A stretch of DNA of 17,074 nucleotides from SLSG01 sp041690235 (GCA_041690235.1 JAWLHS010000031.1:1-17074); one strand, 5' to 3'. Positions 7,185-15,826 are shown, counted from the first letter of the stretch. The notes: generated from the letters alone by a model not told the origin. Numbers and translations are program-made.

Positions 7185-8714
7185 ATGAACACGCAAGCAA
7201 CGAAAAAAATTATCCTGGTTATCCTTGATGGATGGGGCAAGGGAGATGAAAGCCCATCCGACATTATTCATAATGCCGACGTGCCTTTTACAAAAAGTTT
7301 ATATGGGAAAACCCCGCACACCTTGCTGCAGACTTCGGGAGAGAATGTAGGCCTTCCCGGGGGACAAATGGGCAACTCGGAGGTGGGACACCTCAACATT
7401 GGTGCCGGAAGGGTGGTATACCAGGACCTCGTCCGAATCAGCCAGGCAATTAAAGACAAATCTTTCTTTGATAACAAGGTATTAAACGAAGCCTTCGACC
7501 ACGCAAAAGCCAACAACAAGAAGGTTCACCTGCTCGGACTGGTGTCGGATGGTGGGGTTCACTCCGCCATGGATCACCTGTTCGGATTATGCGATATGGC
7601 CAAAAAGAAGGATTTTGAAGATTTGTTCATCCATGCCTTTACGGACGGACGGGATACGGATCCCCGAAGCGGACTGGGTTTCATTAAGGATGTTAAGAAA
7701 CACCTGGAAGATTCTGCCGGGCAGATTGCCAGCGTATGCGGGCGCTATTATGCAATGGATCGTGACAAGCGCTGGGAACGAATCAAGCTGGCTTACGATA
7801 TGCTGGTGGAAGGGAAAGGAACGAAGTTTTCCGATGCCGAAAGTGCCATCCAGGCAAGTTACGAAGAAGACATCACCGATGAGTTCATTAAACCCGCAGT
7901 CATTACAGGAAGTGACGGGAAGCCCCTGGCGATGATTGAAGCAGGTGACGTGGTACTCTGTTTTAACTTCCGTACAGACCGGCTGCGTGAACTCACAACG
8001 GTACTGTCCCAGAAGGACATGCCGGAGGAAGGGATGAAAACCATCCCCCTTTATTACGTAACCATGGCACGCTACGATGAGTCTTTTAAAAACGTAAAGG
8101 TCGTGTATGATAAGGAAGACCTGAAGAATACACTGGGTGAAGTGCTTGCAAAAAATGGGAAAACCCAGCTGCGGATTGCTGAAACCGAAAAATACCCGCA
8201 TGTTACTTTTTTCTTCTCCGGCGGACGCGAGGAAGCCTTCGACGGGGAGGAACGTGTTATGATCTTTTCTCCCAAGGTCGCCACCTACGACCTGCAGCCG
8301 GAAATGAGCGCACCGAAAGTGAAGGACGCCGTCATTAAAGAGATCAACAAAGAGGCCTTTGATTTTATCTGTTTAAACTTTGCCAATGCCGACATGGTCG
8401 GACATACCGGGGTTTTTTCGGCCATTAAGAAAGCAGTGGAAACCGTTGACCAATGCCTGGAAGAAGTGGTAGCTGTCGCCGTGTCCAAGGGCTACTCCCT
8501 GTTGATAACGGCTGACCACGGCAATGCCGATTTTGCGGTTAACGCCGACGGATCGGCCAACACCGCCCATACCACCAACCCGGTTCCCTGTTGGCTGATC
8601 GACAAAGACCTGAAAGAAATTGATCCTGGCCGTCTGGCCGACCTGGCACCCACTATACTCCATATGATGGGATTGCAGATTCCTTCAGACATGAAGGGAA
8701 ACGTACTGGTCTGA
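7185..8714 (+). CDS. gpmI: 2,3-bisphosphoglycerate-independent phosphoglycerate mutase
   Basis: The 509-residue enzyme interconverts 3- and 2-phosphoglycerate in glycolysis and gluconeogenesis using two metal ions, usually manganese. Alkaline-phosphatase-superfamily landmarks are intact: ILDGWG with metal ligand Asp15, GQMGNSEVGH with the phosphorylated Ser65, then SDGGVHS, HAFTDGRDTDP, CGRYYAMDRDKRW, NFRTDR, ANADMVGHTG, TADHGNA and AHTTNPVP. The start at 7185 gives the normal N-terminus. An earlier in-frame ATG at 7104 lies inside the upstream permease gene and adds an unrelated leader. The gap to the permease is 29 bases with no obvious promoter, so read-through from the mlaEF unit is possible. 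The last 30 bases overlap the lacI 3' end on the other strand. Confidence 0.97.
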   Translation: MNTQATKKIILVILDGWGKGDESPSDIIHNADVPFTKSLYGKTPHTLLQTSGENVGLPGGQMGNSEVGHLNIGAGRVVYQDLVRISQAIKDKSFFDNKVLNEAFDHAKANNKKVHLLGLVSDGGVHSAMDHLFGLCDMAKKKDFEDLFIHAFTDGRDTDPRSGLGFIKDVKKHLEDSAGQIASVCGRYYAMDRDKRWERIKLAYDMLVEGKGTKFSDAESAIQASYEEDITDEFIKPAVITGSDGKPLAMIEAGDVVLCFNFRTDRLRELTTVLSQKDMPEEGMKTIPLYYVTMARYDESFKNVKVVYDKEDLKNTLGEVLAKNGKTQLRIAETEKYPHVTFFFSGGREEAFDGEERVMIFSPKVATYDLQPEMSAPKVKDAVIKEINKEAFDFICLNFANADMVGHTGVFSAIKKAVETVDQCLEEVVAVAVSKGYSLLITADHGNADFAVNADGSANTAHTTNPVPCWLIDKDLKEIDPGRLADLAPTILHMMGLQIPSDMKGNVLV

Positions 8715-9725
8715 AAGCGTTGATTGCCTGACTTTCAAATTTGCAGGGAATACCCTCTTGCGCGCAAGGATGGTTTCCCCTGGGTTTTCCAGGCGCTCAA
8801 GAAGCATTTCAATGGCGATTTTCCCCATCTCATATCCCTTTTGTTCCACTGTGGTTAGCCGGGGCCTTATAATGCTGGCCACGGAGTCATCCCCAAAGCC
8901 CGCCACGGCAATTTGTCCGGGGATCGAAAATCCGTGATCCTGAATAACTTGCATCAAAGCAATGGCCGTCAGGTCATTGACAGCAAAAACGCCGTCAATC
9001 TGCGGAGCGATGCCAATGATCTGATCCTTTAAAAGCAAGACTTTCTCCGGTGTATCGCAGGGCAAAATCAGTCCCGGATCCACCTCTATTCCCCTATCCT
9101 TTAAGGCCTGGCAGTATCCAAGGCAACGATCCCTTCCTATTGTTAAATGCTGGGGAGCGGCCAGGTGCAGAATACGTCTTCTGGCTAAGCCAGTCAGATG
9201 GGCAGTCACCAGACGTGCGGCTTCAAAATCATCGGTCATTACCCTGTCGGTCTCAATTTCAGGACAAATCCGGTCGAAAAAAACCATGGGGATGTTCCCA
9301 TCAATGGCCCGCTTAAAATGCTCAAAGTCAGTGGTTGACTTACTCACGCTAACCAACAGTCCGTCCACCCGGTGATCCAACAGGGCCTGAAGATTCAGCC
9401 TTTCTCTCTCCGCTTCCTCGTTCGATTGACATATCATGACCCTGTAACCCTTGCTATAGGCCACTTCTTCAATCCCACTGAGAATACTGGAAAAAAAATA
9501 ATGCACGATTTCCGGGATAATAATCCCGATGGTTCGTGACCGCTGATGCTTTAGGCCGATGGCCAGGGCATTGGGTCGATAGTTCACCTGCCGGGCAAAT
9601 TCCTGAATCTTCTGGCGGGTCTCATGGCTGATGTCGGGGTGATTTCTAAGGGCCCGTGAAACAGTGGAAGGGGCAACACCCAGGGCTTTTGCTATATCAC
9701 TGATAGAGGCCGGGTGAACTTTCAT
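8685..9725 (-). CDS. LacI-family transcriptional regulator
   Basis: The protein (346 residues from ATG 9725) is a sugar-responsive DNA-binding repressor or activator. An N-terminal LacI helix-turn-helix reads SISDIAKALGVAPSTVSRAL (residues 8-27), and the hinge region ends in YRPNALAIGLK. A periplasmic-binding-protein-like sensor domain follows, with typical blocks IGIIIPEI, DGVFAVNDLTA, VAGFGDD and RPRLTTVEQ. A longer reading starts at a TTG (9767), but it would put 14 untypical residues before the helix-turn-helix. It is divergent from susC, and the palindromic operator array lies in the gap between them, so it very likely controls susCDE. By analogy with flavobacterial maltodextrin loci the inducer may be maltose or a breakdown product of alpha-glucan. 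This is inferred. Confidence 0.93.
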   Translation of the reverse strand: MKVHPASISDIAKALGVAPSTVSRALRNHPDISHETRQKIQEFARQVNYRPNALAIGLKHQRSRTIGIIIPEIVHYFFSSILSGIEEVAYSKGYRVMICQSNEEAERERLNLQALLDHRVDGLLVSVSKSTTDFEHFKRAIDGNIPMVFFDRICPEIETDRVMTDDFEAARLVTAHLTGLARRRILHLAAPQHLTIGRDRCLGYCQALKDRGIEVDPGLILPCDTPEKVLLLKDQIIGIAPQIDGVFAVNDLTAIALMQVIQDHGFSIPGQIAVAGFGDDSVASIIRPRLTTVEQKGYEMGKIAIEMLLERLENPGETILARKRVFPANLKVRQSTLSDQYVSLHV

Positions 9726-9871
9726 ATCTGCCTGGGTCAATAAATGGTTAACGGCATAAATATACAAATTTCATGCCTTCCGTTTTTACTAAAGCCCAAA
9801 TCATCATTCACCGGCGGCACACATAGAAACAGCTTGAAAACAAAACAATCTGCATTTTGTTAAAATAGGAT

Positions 9872-9907
9872 GCAAACGTTTGCGGAAACGTTTGCGGGAA
9901 AATTTGC
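9872..9907. promoter_or_regulatory. Tandem array of three 12-base LacI-type operator units
   Basis: Three units stand end to end: GCAAACGTTTGC (9872-9883, a perfect palindrome), GGAAACGTTTGC (9884-9895) and GGGAAAATTTGC (9896-9907). The AAACGTTT core with its central CG is typical of LacI/CcpA-family operators. The array sits between the divergent lacI and susC genes, 54-89 bases upstream of the susC -7 box. That position is better suited to activation or loop formation than to simple blocking of RNA polymerase. The third unit lacks the central CG and may be a weak or non-functional site. Confidence 0.75.
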
Positions 9908-9960
9908 GGAAAAAACTGATTATCAATATGAAAAATCGATTTTCTTATTTAAATTTTTGA

Positions 9961-9968
9961 TATTTTTG
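9961..9968 (+). promoter_or_regulatory. susC promoter -7 box
   Basis: TATTTTTG matches the Bacteroidota -7 consensus TAnnTTTG exactly and lies 42 bases before the susC ATG, giving a predicted leader of about 35 bases. The -33 region is AT-rich with only a weak TTTC (9941-9944), so the promoter may need help from a regulator bound at the upstream operator array. Confidence 0.6.
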
Positions 9969-10009
9969 TAGCAATAGAAGAACTTGTCCAAAACTTAATC
10001 TGCGGAAGT

Positions 10010-13000
10010 ATGACAAAATTATTTAGAAAAATCCTGCCTTTATTGCTGATTCTTTTTTCTGCTTCAGCAGTTTTCGGGCAGAACGGTACAGTTACAGGGG
10101 TTGTGCGGGACAGCCAAAACGGTGAAACCCTGCCTGGCGCCAATGTAATCATCCAGGGTACCACCGTGGGTGCCATCACTGACATTAACGGACGTTACAC
10201 CCTGAGCGTCCCGGCCGGTGAGTCAACCCTTGTGGCCAGCTTTATCGGGTACATTTCCGAAACCCGGGTAATCAGTGTGGCCGCAGGCCAGACTGTAACG
10301 GCCAACTTCGAATTGTCTGAGGACATTGCCACCCTCCAGGAGTTCGTGCTGGTTGGATATGGGGTTCAGCGGCGTGAAGATGCAACCGGAAGCGTATCCG
10401 TTGTCGATTCAAGAGACTTTAACAGGGGCAGCATCACCAGTCCCCAGGAACTTCTCACCGGGAAAATCCCCGGGGTGCAGATTACCACTTCTGGCGGTGC
10501 TCCGGGAGACGGGGCAATGATCCGGGTTCGTGGAGGGTCCTCCCTTTCTGCGAGCAACGACCCCCTGATTGTAATTGACGGGGTTCCCATTGAAAGTGCC
10601 GGGGTTCCCGGTCTTCGAAATCCCCTTACGGCCATTAACCCCAACGACATTGAGTCTTTCACCGTCCTAAAAGATGCCTCTGCAACGGCCATCTACGGGT
10701 CCAGGGCTTCCAACGGTGTCATTATCATTACGACAAAAAAAGGAACAGAGGGTGCACCCCTGAAGTTTGATTATTCGGGCACCTACTCCCTGTCCACCAA
10801 TGCGAAGACCATTGATGTTCTCGGTGCCGATGAGTTCCGGGACATCATCAACCAGCGGTATTCCGGGAACCAGGGTGTGCTGAATATGCTCGGTGAAGAG
10901 AACACCCACTGGCAGGATGAGATCTTCAGGGATGCTTTCACCCATGATCACAGCCTGAGTGCCTCAGGGGCTTACAAAACCCTTCCTTACAGGGTGTCTC
11001 TCGGGTACAATGCACAAGACGGCATCCTGCTCCGGGATAACCTCCAAAGGGTATCCGCCGCAGTAAACCTGTCACCCAGCTTGTTTGACGACCACCTGAA
11101 GGTGAACGTCAATGCCAGGGGCGTCAATATCGAAAACCAATTCGCCAACCAGGGCGCCATAGGTGCCGCTGTGATGTTCGATCCCACCAAACCGGTCAGG
11201 GATCCCGACAGCCCGTTCGGCGGATTCTTTACCTGGTCTGCCGACGGACTTCCAAAGCCGGTGGCAACGAGCAATCCGGTTGCCCTGCTGGAACTTACCG
11301 ACAACCAGTCAACCGTCAGACGATTTATCGGAAATGCCCAGTTTGACTACAAACTTCATTTCTTTCCGGAATTGAAAGCCAACCTGAACGTCGCCTACGA
11401 CTATTCCTCATCGGAGGGAACCAACTTTACCCCCGACTATGCCGCCTGGTCCTATGTTAATGGAGGATACGACGGCCAGTACGGACAGGATCGAAAGAAC
11501 GAACTAATCGATTTTTACCTGAACTATGTGAAAGAGCTGCCATCTCTGAGCAGCCGCCTGGATGTGATGGGGGGTTACTCCTGGCAGCATTTCTGGAGAA
11601 AAGGCTTTTCAAAGGCGACCAATATCCAGGGCAACATTGCGGGAACCGCGTTCCGTGAACTGGAAGACGTGACTTATGAGTCAGAATCCTACCTGATCTC
11701 ATTCTTCGGCCGCGTAAACTACTCGCTGCTGGATCGCTACCTCCTCACTGTTACTTTACGTAACGACGGATCATCCAGGTTCTCTCCTGACACCCGCTGG
11801 GGCCTTTTCCCCTCGGCGGCTTTTGCCTGGAAGATTTCAGAAGAACCTTTTATGGAGGATGTGGCCGCGCTCTCTGAACTGAAACTCAGATTGGGCTACG
11901 GAATTACCGGACAAGAGAATATCGGACAGGGTGATTATCCCTATCTGGCCCGCTACACGGGTAGCCGGCAGGGGGCTTTCTACCAATGGGGGCAACCGGG
12001 CAATTTTCTGCAAACCTGGAGACCGGAAGGATACGATGCCAACCTGAAGTGGGAAGAAACCACTACATATAATATTGGCTTGGACTATGGGTTTGCCAGA
12101 GACCGGTATTATGGCACCCTCGATTTCTATTTCCGTGAAACCCGTGACCTGATTAACTTTATTCCTGTTCCCGCAGGAACCAACCTCACCAACTACATCC
12201 TGACCAATATCGGGAACATGGAAAATACAGGGGTTGAATTCTCCATTTTCACAAGGCCCGTCGTTAACAGGGACTTTACCTGGCTGCTGGGCTTCAACGC
12301 CACCTGGAACGACTCCGAAATCACCAAACTGACTGCGGTCAATGATCCGGATTACCTGGGTGTTCAAACCGGGGGCATTTCCGGAGGGGTTGGAAATAAT
12401 ATTCAGATACACAGCGTTGGATATGCCCCATACTCATTCCTTGTATGGCAGCAGGTTTATGACACGGAAGGAAATCCCATCGAAGGTTTGTATGTAGACC
12501 GCAACGATGACGGGGAGATTACTGAAGACGATCTTTACCGGCTGAAAAGACCTGCACCAAATTACTATTTTGGGATCACCTCCGATCTGGAATACAAAAA
12601 CTGGAACTTCTCATTCGCAGGACGTGCCAATGTTGGGAATTTTGTTTACAACAACGTCAGTTCCATGAACGGGGAACTGAGCCGGCTTCACCGTCCCGAG
12701 GGACCTTACCTGAGTAATATTACCCGCGACGCCCTGTCTATCGGCTTCAACAACGCCCACTACCTGTCCGACTTCTTTATCCAGGACGGCTCATTCTTTA
12801 AAATGGACCATATCTCGATCGGGTATAACTTTCAGAACCTGATGGGAAGGGGCACCAACCTATTCGTATCGGGTGTTGTACAAAATGCATTTGTCATTAC
12901 AAATTACAAGGGCATGGATCCGGAGGTTGGCAGTGGGATTGACAACAATATCTACCCCCGCCCACGGAATTTTGTACTGAGCGTTAACCTCCAGTTTTAG
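10010..13000 (+). CDS. susC: SusC/RagA-family TonB-dependent outer-membrane transporter
   Basis: The 996-residue outer-membrane beta-barrel imports oligosaccharides using TonB energy. A signal peptide covers residues 1-23 (cleavage near VFGQ). It is followed by a carboxypeptidase-regulatory-like domain (about 27-105, with VTGVVRDSQNGETLPGANV). Next comes the SusC-type segment ending LVGYGVQRRED and the plug with LLTGKIPGVQITTSGG, then IRVRGGSSL, DPLIVIDGVP and IYGSRASNGVIIITTKKG. The remainder is barrel, ending NFVLSVNLQF with the terminal Phe needed by the BAM machinery. The length is normal. It works with SusD, whose gene starts 21 bases downstream, as a lid-on-barrel complex. The substrate is predicted to be alpha-glucan from the SusD and SusE features. 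Confidence 0.96.
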   Translation: MTKLFRKILPLLLILFSASAVFGQNGTVTGVVRDSQNGETLPGANVIIQGTTVGAITDINGRYTLSVPAGESTLVASFIGYISETRVISVAAGQTVTANFELSEDIATLQEFVLVGYGVQRREDATGSVSVVDSRDFNRGSITSPQELLTGKIPGVQITTSGGAPGDGAMIRVRGGSSLSASNDPLIVIDGVPIESAGVPGLRNPLTAINPNDIESFTVLKDASATAIYGSRASNGVIIITTKKGTEGAPLKFDYSGTYSLSTNAKTIDVLGADEFRDIINQRYSGNQGVLNMLGEENTHWQDEIFRDAFTHDHSLSASGAYKTLPYRVSLGYNAQDGILLRDNLQRVSAAVNLSPSLFDDHLKVNVNARGVNIENQFANQGAIGAAVMFDPTKPVRDPDSPFGGFFTWSADGLPKPVATSNPVALLELTDNQSTVRRFIGNAQFDYKLHFFPELKANLNVAYDYSSSEGTNFTPDYAAWSYVNGGYDGQYGQDRKNELIDFYLNYVKELPSLSSRLDVMGGYSWQHFWRKGFSKATNIQGNIAGTAFRELEDVTYESESYLISFFGRVNYSLLDRYLLTVTLRNDGSSRFSPDTRWGLFPSAAFAWKISEEPFMEDVAALSELKLRLGYGITGQENIGQGDYPYLARYTGSRQGAFYQWGQPGNFLQTWRPEGYDANLKWEETTTYNIGLDYGFARDRYYGTLDFYFRETRDLINFIPVPAGTNLTNYILTNIGNMENTGVEFSIFTRPVVNRDFTWLLGFNATWNDSEITKLTAVNDPDYLGVQTGGISGGVGNNIQIHSVGYAPYSFLVWQQVYDTEGNPIEGLYVDRNDDGEITEDDLYRLKRPAPNYYFGITSDLEYKNWNFSFAGRANVGNFVYNNVSSMNGELSRLHRPEGPYLSNITRDALSIGFNNAHYLSDFFIQDGSFFKMDHISIGYNFQNLMGRGTNLFVSGVVQNAFVITNYKGMDPEVGSGIDNNIYPRPRNFVLSVNLQF

Positions 13001-13021
13001 AAATCATTAAAGAAACCTATT

Positions 13022-14608
13022 ATGAAAAAAATTGCGATATTTTCCATCATAGCAGCAGGGTTCCTCCTATTCTTTTCTTCCTGCCTGAAGGATCTTGACA
13101 CGGTTCCACTGGACGATAACGAGGTTACCGCTGCCGATGTGTTCAACGATCCTGATTCATACCAACAGATTCTCGCCAAGGTTTATGCCGGACTTGCCGT
13201 AAGCGGCCAGGAAGGCCCTGCCGGCATGGGCGATATCAGTGGTATCGACGAAGGTTTCGGGCAGTATCTTCGCGGCCTTTGGTATCATCAGACCCTCTCG
13301 ACCGACGAGGCAGTGATTGGCTGGGATGACCAGACCGTAAAAGACTTTGTTTACCAGTCATGGACCTCAACCGATGTTTTCGTTGCCGCCATGTATTACC
13401 GTATCTTTTACCAGATATCCCTTGCCAACGAGTATATCCGGCAAACAACGGATGCCAAACTCGATGACCGCGGCGTAAGTGGAAACCTTCGCCAGGAAGT
13501 CGAAATGTACCGGGCTGAAGCACGTTTTCTCAGGGCGCTCAGCTACTGGCATGCACTGGATATCTTTGGCAACGTTCCCTTTGTAACCGAGGAAGATCCC
13601 GTTGGCGCCTTTCTCCCCGAACAAACCGACAGAAATAGCTTGTTTGATTATATTGAGTCCGAACTGAAGGAAATTGCCCCGCTGATGGCCGAGCCACGTG
13701 CGGCAAACCATTATGGCCGCGCCGATCGCACAGCCGCATGGATGGTGCTGGCAAAGCTCTACCTGAATGCAGAGGTATACATTGGGCAACCCCGTTACAC
13801 CGAATGCATTGCCGCCTGCACCGACATCATCAATGCCGGCTATTCACTTGAACCGGAATTCAGGAACCTTTTCAACGCAGACAACCACCTGAGTACGGAC
13901 GAAATAATTTTCCGCATCCCTTACCACGGGATCAACACCCAGACCTACGGAGGAACCAGTTTTATTATTCATGCCCAGATTGGCGGGGCCATGAGTGCTG
14001 CAGCATATGGTGCCGATGGGGGCTGGGGCGGATTGCGCACCACCAAGAGCGTGGTGAACCTTTACCCTTCGGGAGACCCGAGGGCATTGTTCTTCACCGA
14101 AGGACAGGAGTTGGAAATTGAAGACCTCTCGGAATTCACCAATGGGTACGCCTCTGTTAAGTTCACCAATATCACCCGCGATGGCAATCCGGGAAGCAAC
14201 CTGGCCTTCCCGGATACTGACTTTCCCATGTTCCGCCTGGCAGACGTATACCTGATGTACGCCGAGGCTGTTTTGCGCGGTGGTGCAGGCGGCGATGCCG
14301 GCCTGGCCCTGCAATACGTAAACCAGCTCAGGCAACGGGCTTTCGGAAACGACTCCGGGAATATCTCTGCCGGACAGCTTACCCTGGATTTCATTCTGGA
14401 TGAGCGTGCCAGGGAACTTTTCTGGGAGGCACACCGCAGAACAGACCTGATCAGGTTTGGGAAATTTGCCGGCGAAACGGGCTACGTATGGGCCTGGAAA
14501 GGGAATTCGAAGGACGGACTGGAAACCAATGCCAGGTACAACCTATTTCCCATTCCTGCCGCAGACCTGTCTGCCAATCCCAATTTAACCCAGAACCAAG
14601 GATACTAA
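13022..14608 (+). CDS. susD: SusD-family glycan-binding lipoprotein, starch type
   Basis: The 528-residue surface lipoprotein has a signal peptide ending in the lipobox FSSC (Cys21). It captures glycan and acts as the lid on SusC. The tetratricopeptide-like SusD framework is clear (RAEARFLRALSYWHALDIFGNVPF, quoted in part: RAEARFLRALSYWHAL, then RADRTAAW and FRLADVYLMYAEA, ending LFPIPAADLSANPNLTQNQGY). Aligned by eye with B. thetaiotaomicron SusD from memory, several starch-contacting residues are kept: Asp73, Arg81, Trp98, Tyr296 and Trp320 correspond to Asp76, Arg84, Trp101, Tyr309 and Trp335. Asn101 is replaced by Gln104, and Trp96 by Ile99. This points to alpha-glucan binding. It is in an operon with susC (21-base gap) and susE (9-18 base gap). 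Confidence 0.96.
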   Translation: MKKIAIFSIIAAGFLLFFSSCLKDLDTVPLDDNEVTAADVFNDPDSYQQILAKVYAGLAVSGQEGPAGMGDISGIDEGFGQYLRGLWYHQTLSTDEAVIGWDDQTVKDFVYQSWTSTDVFVAAMYYRIFYQISLANEYIRQTTDAKLDDRGVSGNLRQEVEMYRAEARFLRALSYWHALDIFGNVPFVTEEDPVGAFLPEQTDRNSLFDYIESELKEIAPLMAEPRAANHYGRADRTAAWMVLAKLYLNAEVYIGQPRYTECIAACTDIINAGYSLEPEFRNLFNADNHLSTDEIIFRIPYHGINTQTYGGTSFIIHAQIGGAMSAAAYGADGGWGGLRTTKSVVNLYPSGDPRALFFTEGQELEIEDLSEFTNGYASVKFTNITRDGNPGSNLAFPDTDFPMFRLADVYLMYAEAVLRGGAGGDAGLALQYVNQLRQRAFGNDSGNISAGQLTLDFILDERARELFWEAHRRTDLIRFGKFAGETGYVWAWKGNSKDGLETNARYNLFPIPAADLSANPNLTQNQGY

Positions 14609-14617
14609 AATAAAACA

Positions 14618-15769
14618 ATGCGATATATGAAAAAATTTGCAATCATCCTCACCCTTTTATTTGGGGTCATTTTCCTGCCTTCGTGCGAGGAAATTGACAA
14701 CCCGGTTCTGGACATGTCTCAGACCGTGGCACCCCAGATCATATCCCCTTCCGATGGGAGCATCATCCCCCTCGCACAGGAGTTCGAAGATGAGCCCATT
14801 GTGATTCAATGGTCTCCTGCCTCTTACGCAATGGCTTCTTTGCCCAGCGTGAAGTATATTCTTCAAATGGATCTGGCAGACAACAACTTCGCCAACCCCA
14901 TTGACCTGGCCGACACCGAGGAGACCACATATGAAACCACTGTCGGACGCCTCAACCAGCGTCTGATGGGCATGGGCCTGTCAGCGGGAGAAGAAGTCCA
15001 GGTTTCTTACCGGGTCTATTCTTACATCACCCGCTCCTCAGACCATACCTACGCGCATTCTTCCATCGTTACAGCCGGTCTCACCCCATACGAGGACTTC
15101 GTCTATGTGAAACCGATCTATATGCTTGGAAATGGTACGGCCGCAGGCTGGGACAATGCGGCAGCCCTGGAGATGTATCACATCGAGGACGGAGAATTTG
15201 CCCTGGTGGCCAGACTCCGTGAGGATGGGGACATGGTGAAGTTCATCTCCGTGCTCGGGGCCTGGGCCCCGCAATGGGGCGCACAACCGGGCGGAACATC
15301 CGCAGAAGGAGAACTTGCGTATCGTCCCACCGAAGAGGTCCCGGATCCCAATCCCATCACGATCACCGATCTGACCCCCGGTGATTACCGCGTGGTGGCC
15401 GACACGCTCAACCTGACCTACTCCATCACCAAAACCACTGAAGCCCTCTATTTGTTGGGCAACGCCACAACCGCGGGCTGGGACAATGTCAACGCCCTTC
15501 CCCTGACCAGGGAAGCACCCGGCATATTCAGCATCGTAACCACATTGACCGCGGGAGAAGACAATGCCTTCAAATTCATCGCCGTACCCGGACAATGGGC
15601 TCCGCAATACGGAACCGATGGAGAAGGCACCTGGGAGTCCGGCAAGCTGGTTTTCCGTCCCACGGAAAGCGAACCCGATCCGCCAAACCTACCAGCCCCT
15701 CCAAACACCGGTTCTTACCTGATTGAGGTGAACCTGTCCAATCTGACTTATACGCTGACGGCCCAGTAG
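14618..15769 (+). CDS. susE: SusE-like outer-membrane starch-binding lipoprotein
   Basis: The 383-residue lipoprotein (lipobox L-P-S-C, Cys23 from the ATG at 14618) matches the SusE layout: an N-terminal SusE/Ig-like domain (about 30-160) with the APQIISPSDGS entry, followed by two tandem binding modules (about 167-272 and 277-383). Each module carries GN-x-T-x-AGWDN, a WAPQ(W/Y)G motif and a (Y/F)RPTE stretch, with Trp and Tyr residues suited to stacking on glucose rings. SusE-type proteins retain starch at the cell surface and are not catalytic. The ATG at 14627 (MKKF) is an equally good start and would shorten the protein by 3 residues. It is the last gene of the susCDE unit, followed 24 bases later by a strong terminator. 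Confidence 0.92.
   Translation: MRYMKKFAIILTLLFGVIFLPSCEEIDNPVLDMSQTVAPQIISPSDGSIIPLAQEFEDEPIVIQWSPASYAMASLPSVKYILQMDLADNNFANPIDLADTEETTYETTVGRLNQRLMGMGLSAGEEVQVSYRVYSYITRSSDHTYAHSSIVTAGLTPYEDFVYVKPIYMLGNGTAAGWDNAAALEMYHIEDGEFALVARLREDGDMVKFISVLGAWAPQWGAQPGGTSAEGELAYRPTEEVPDPNPITITDLTPGDYRVVADTLNLTYSITKTTEALYLLGNATTAGWDNVNALPLTREAPGIFSIVTTLTAGEDNAFKFIAVPGQWAPQYGTDGEGTWESGKLVFRPTESEPDPPNLPAPPNTGSYLIEVNLSNLTYTLTAQ
15116..15766 (+). repeat. Internal duplication in susE (two binding modules)
   Basis: Two copies of a module of about 107 residues lie in tandem with a period of 110 residues (330 bases). The GCTGGGACAATG segments near 15147 and 15477 remain nearly identical at the DNA level, while most of the rest has diverged. 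This indicates an old duplication that is conserved at the predicted ligand-binding loops. Confidence 0.85.
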
Positions 15770-15792
15770 CCGCAGGTCCTTGCACAAATAAA

Positions 15793-15826
15793 GGAGCCCT
15801 ACGGAAAACCGCGGGGCTCTTTTTTT
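15793..15826 (+). terminator. Intrinsic terminator of the susCDE operon
   Basis: The hairpin has an outer stem GAGCCCT (15794-15800) pairing with GGGGCTC (15813-15819), one A/C mismatch, and an inner stem CGG/CCG closing an AAAA loop. Seven T residues follow. It lies 24 bases after the susE stop. The minus-strand U32 gene ends at 15887, so the hairpin may also help end that transcript, although the A-tract on that side is short. Confidence 0.88.

Noticed and set aside
7587..8201. 204-residue minus-strand open frame inside gpmI
   Set aside because: It lies fully inside gpmI on the other strand and has no motif or promoter.
8715..8760. Possible terminator after gpmI
   Set aside because: I found no stem followed by a T-run there, and the segment is lacI coding sequence.
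11837..12412. 191-residue minus-strand open frame inside susC
   Set aside because: It is a shadow of the susC barrel region, and nothing in it resembles a known protein.
13844..14434. 196-residue minus-strand open frame inside susD
   Set aside because: It is antisense to strongly conserved SusD sequence and has no supporting signal.
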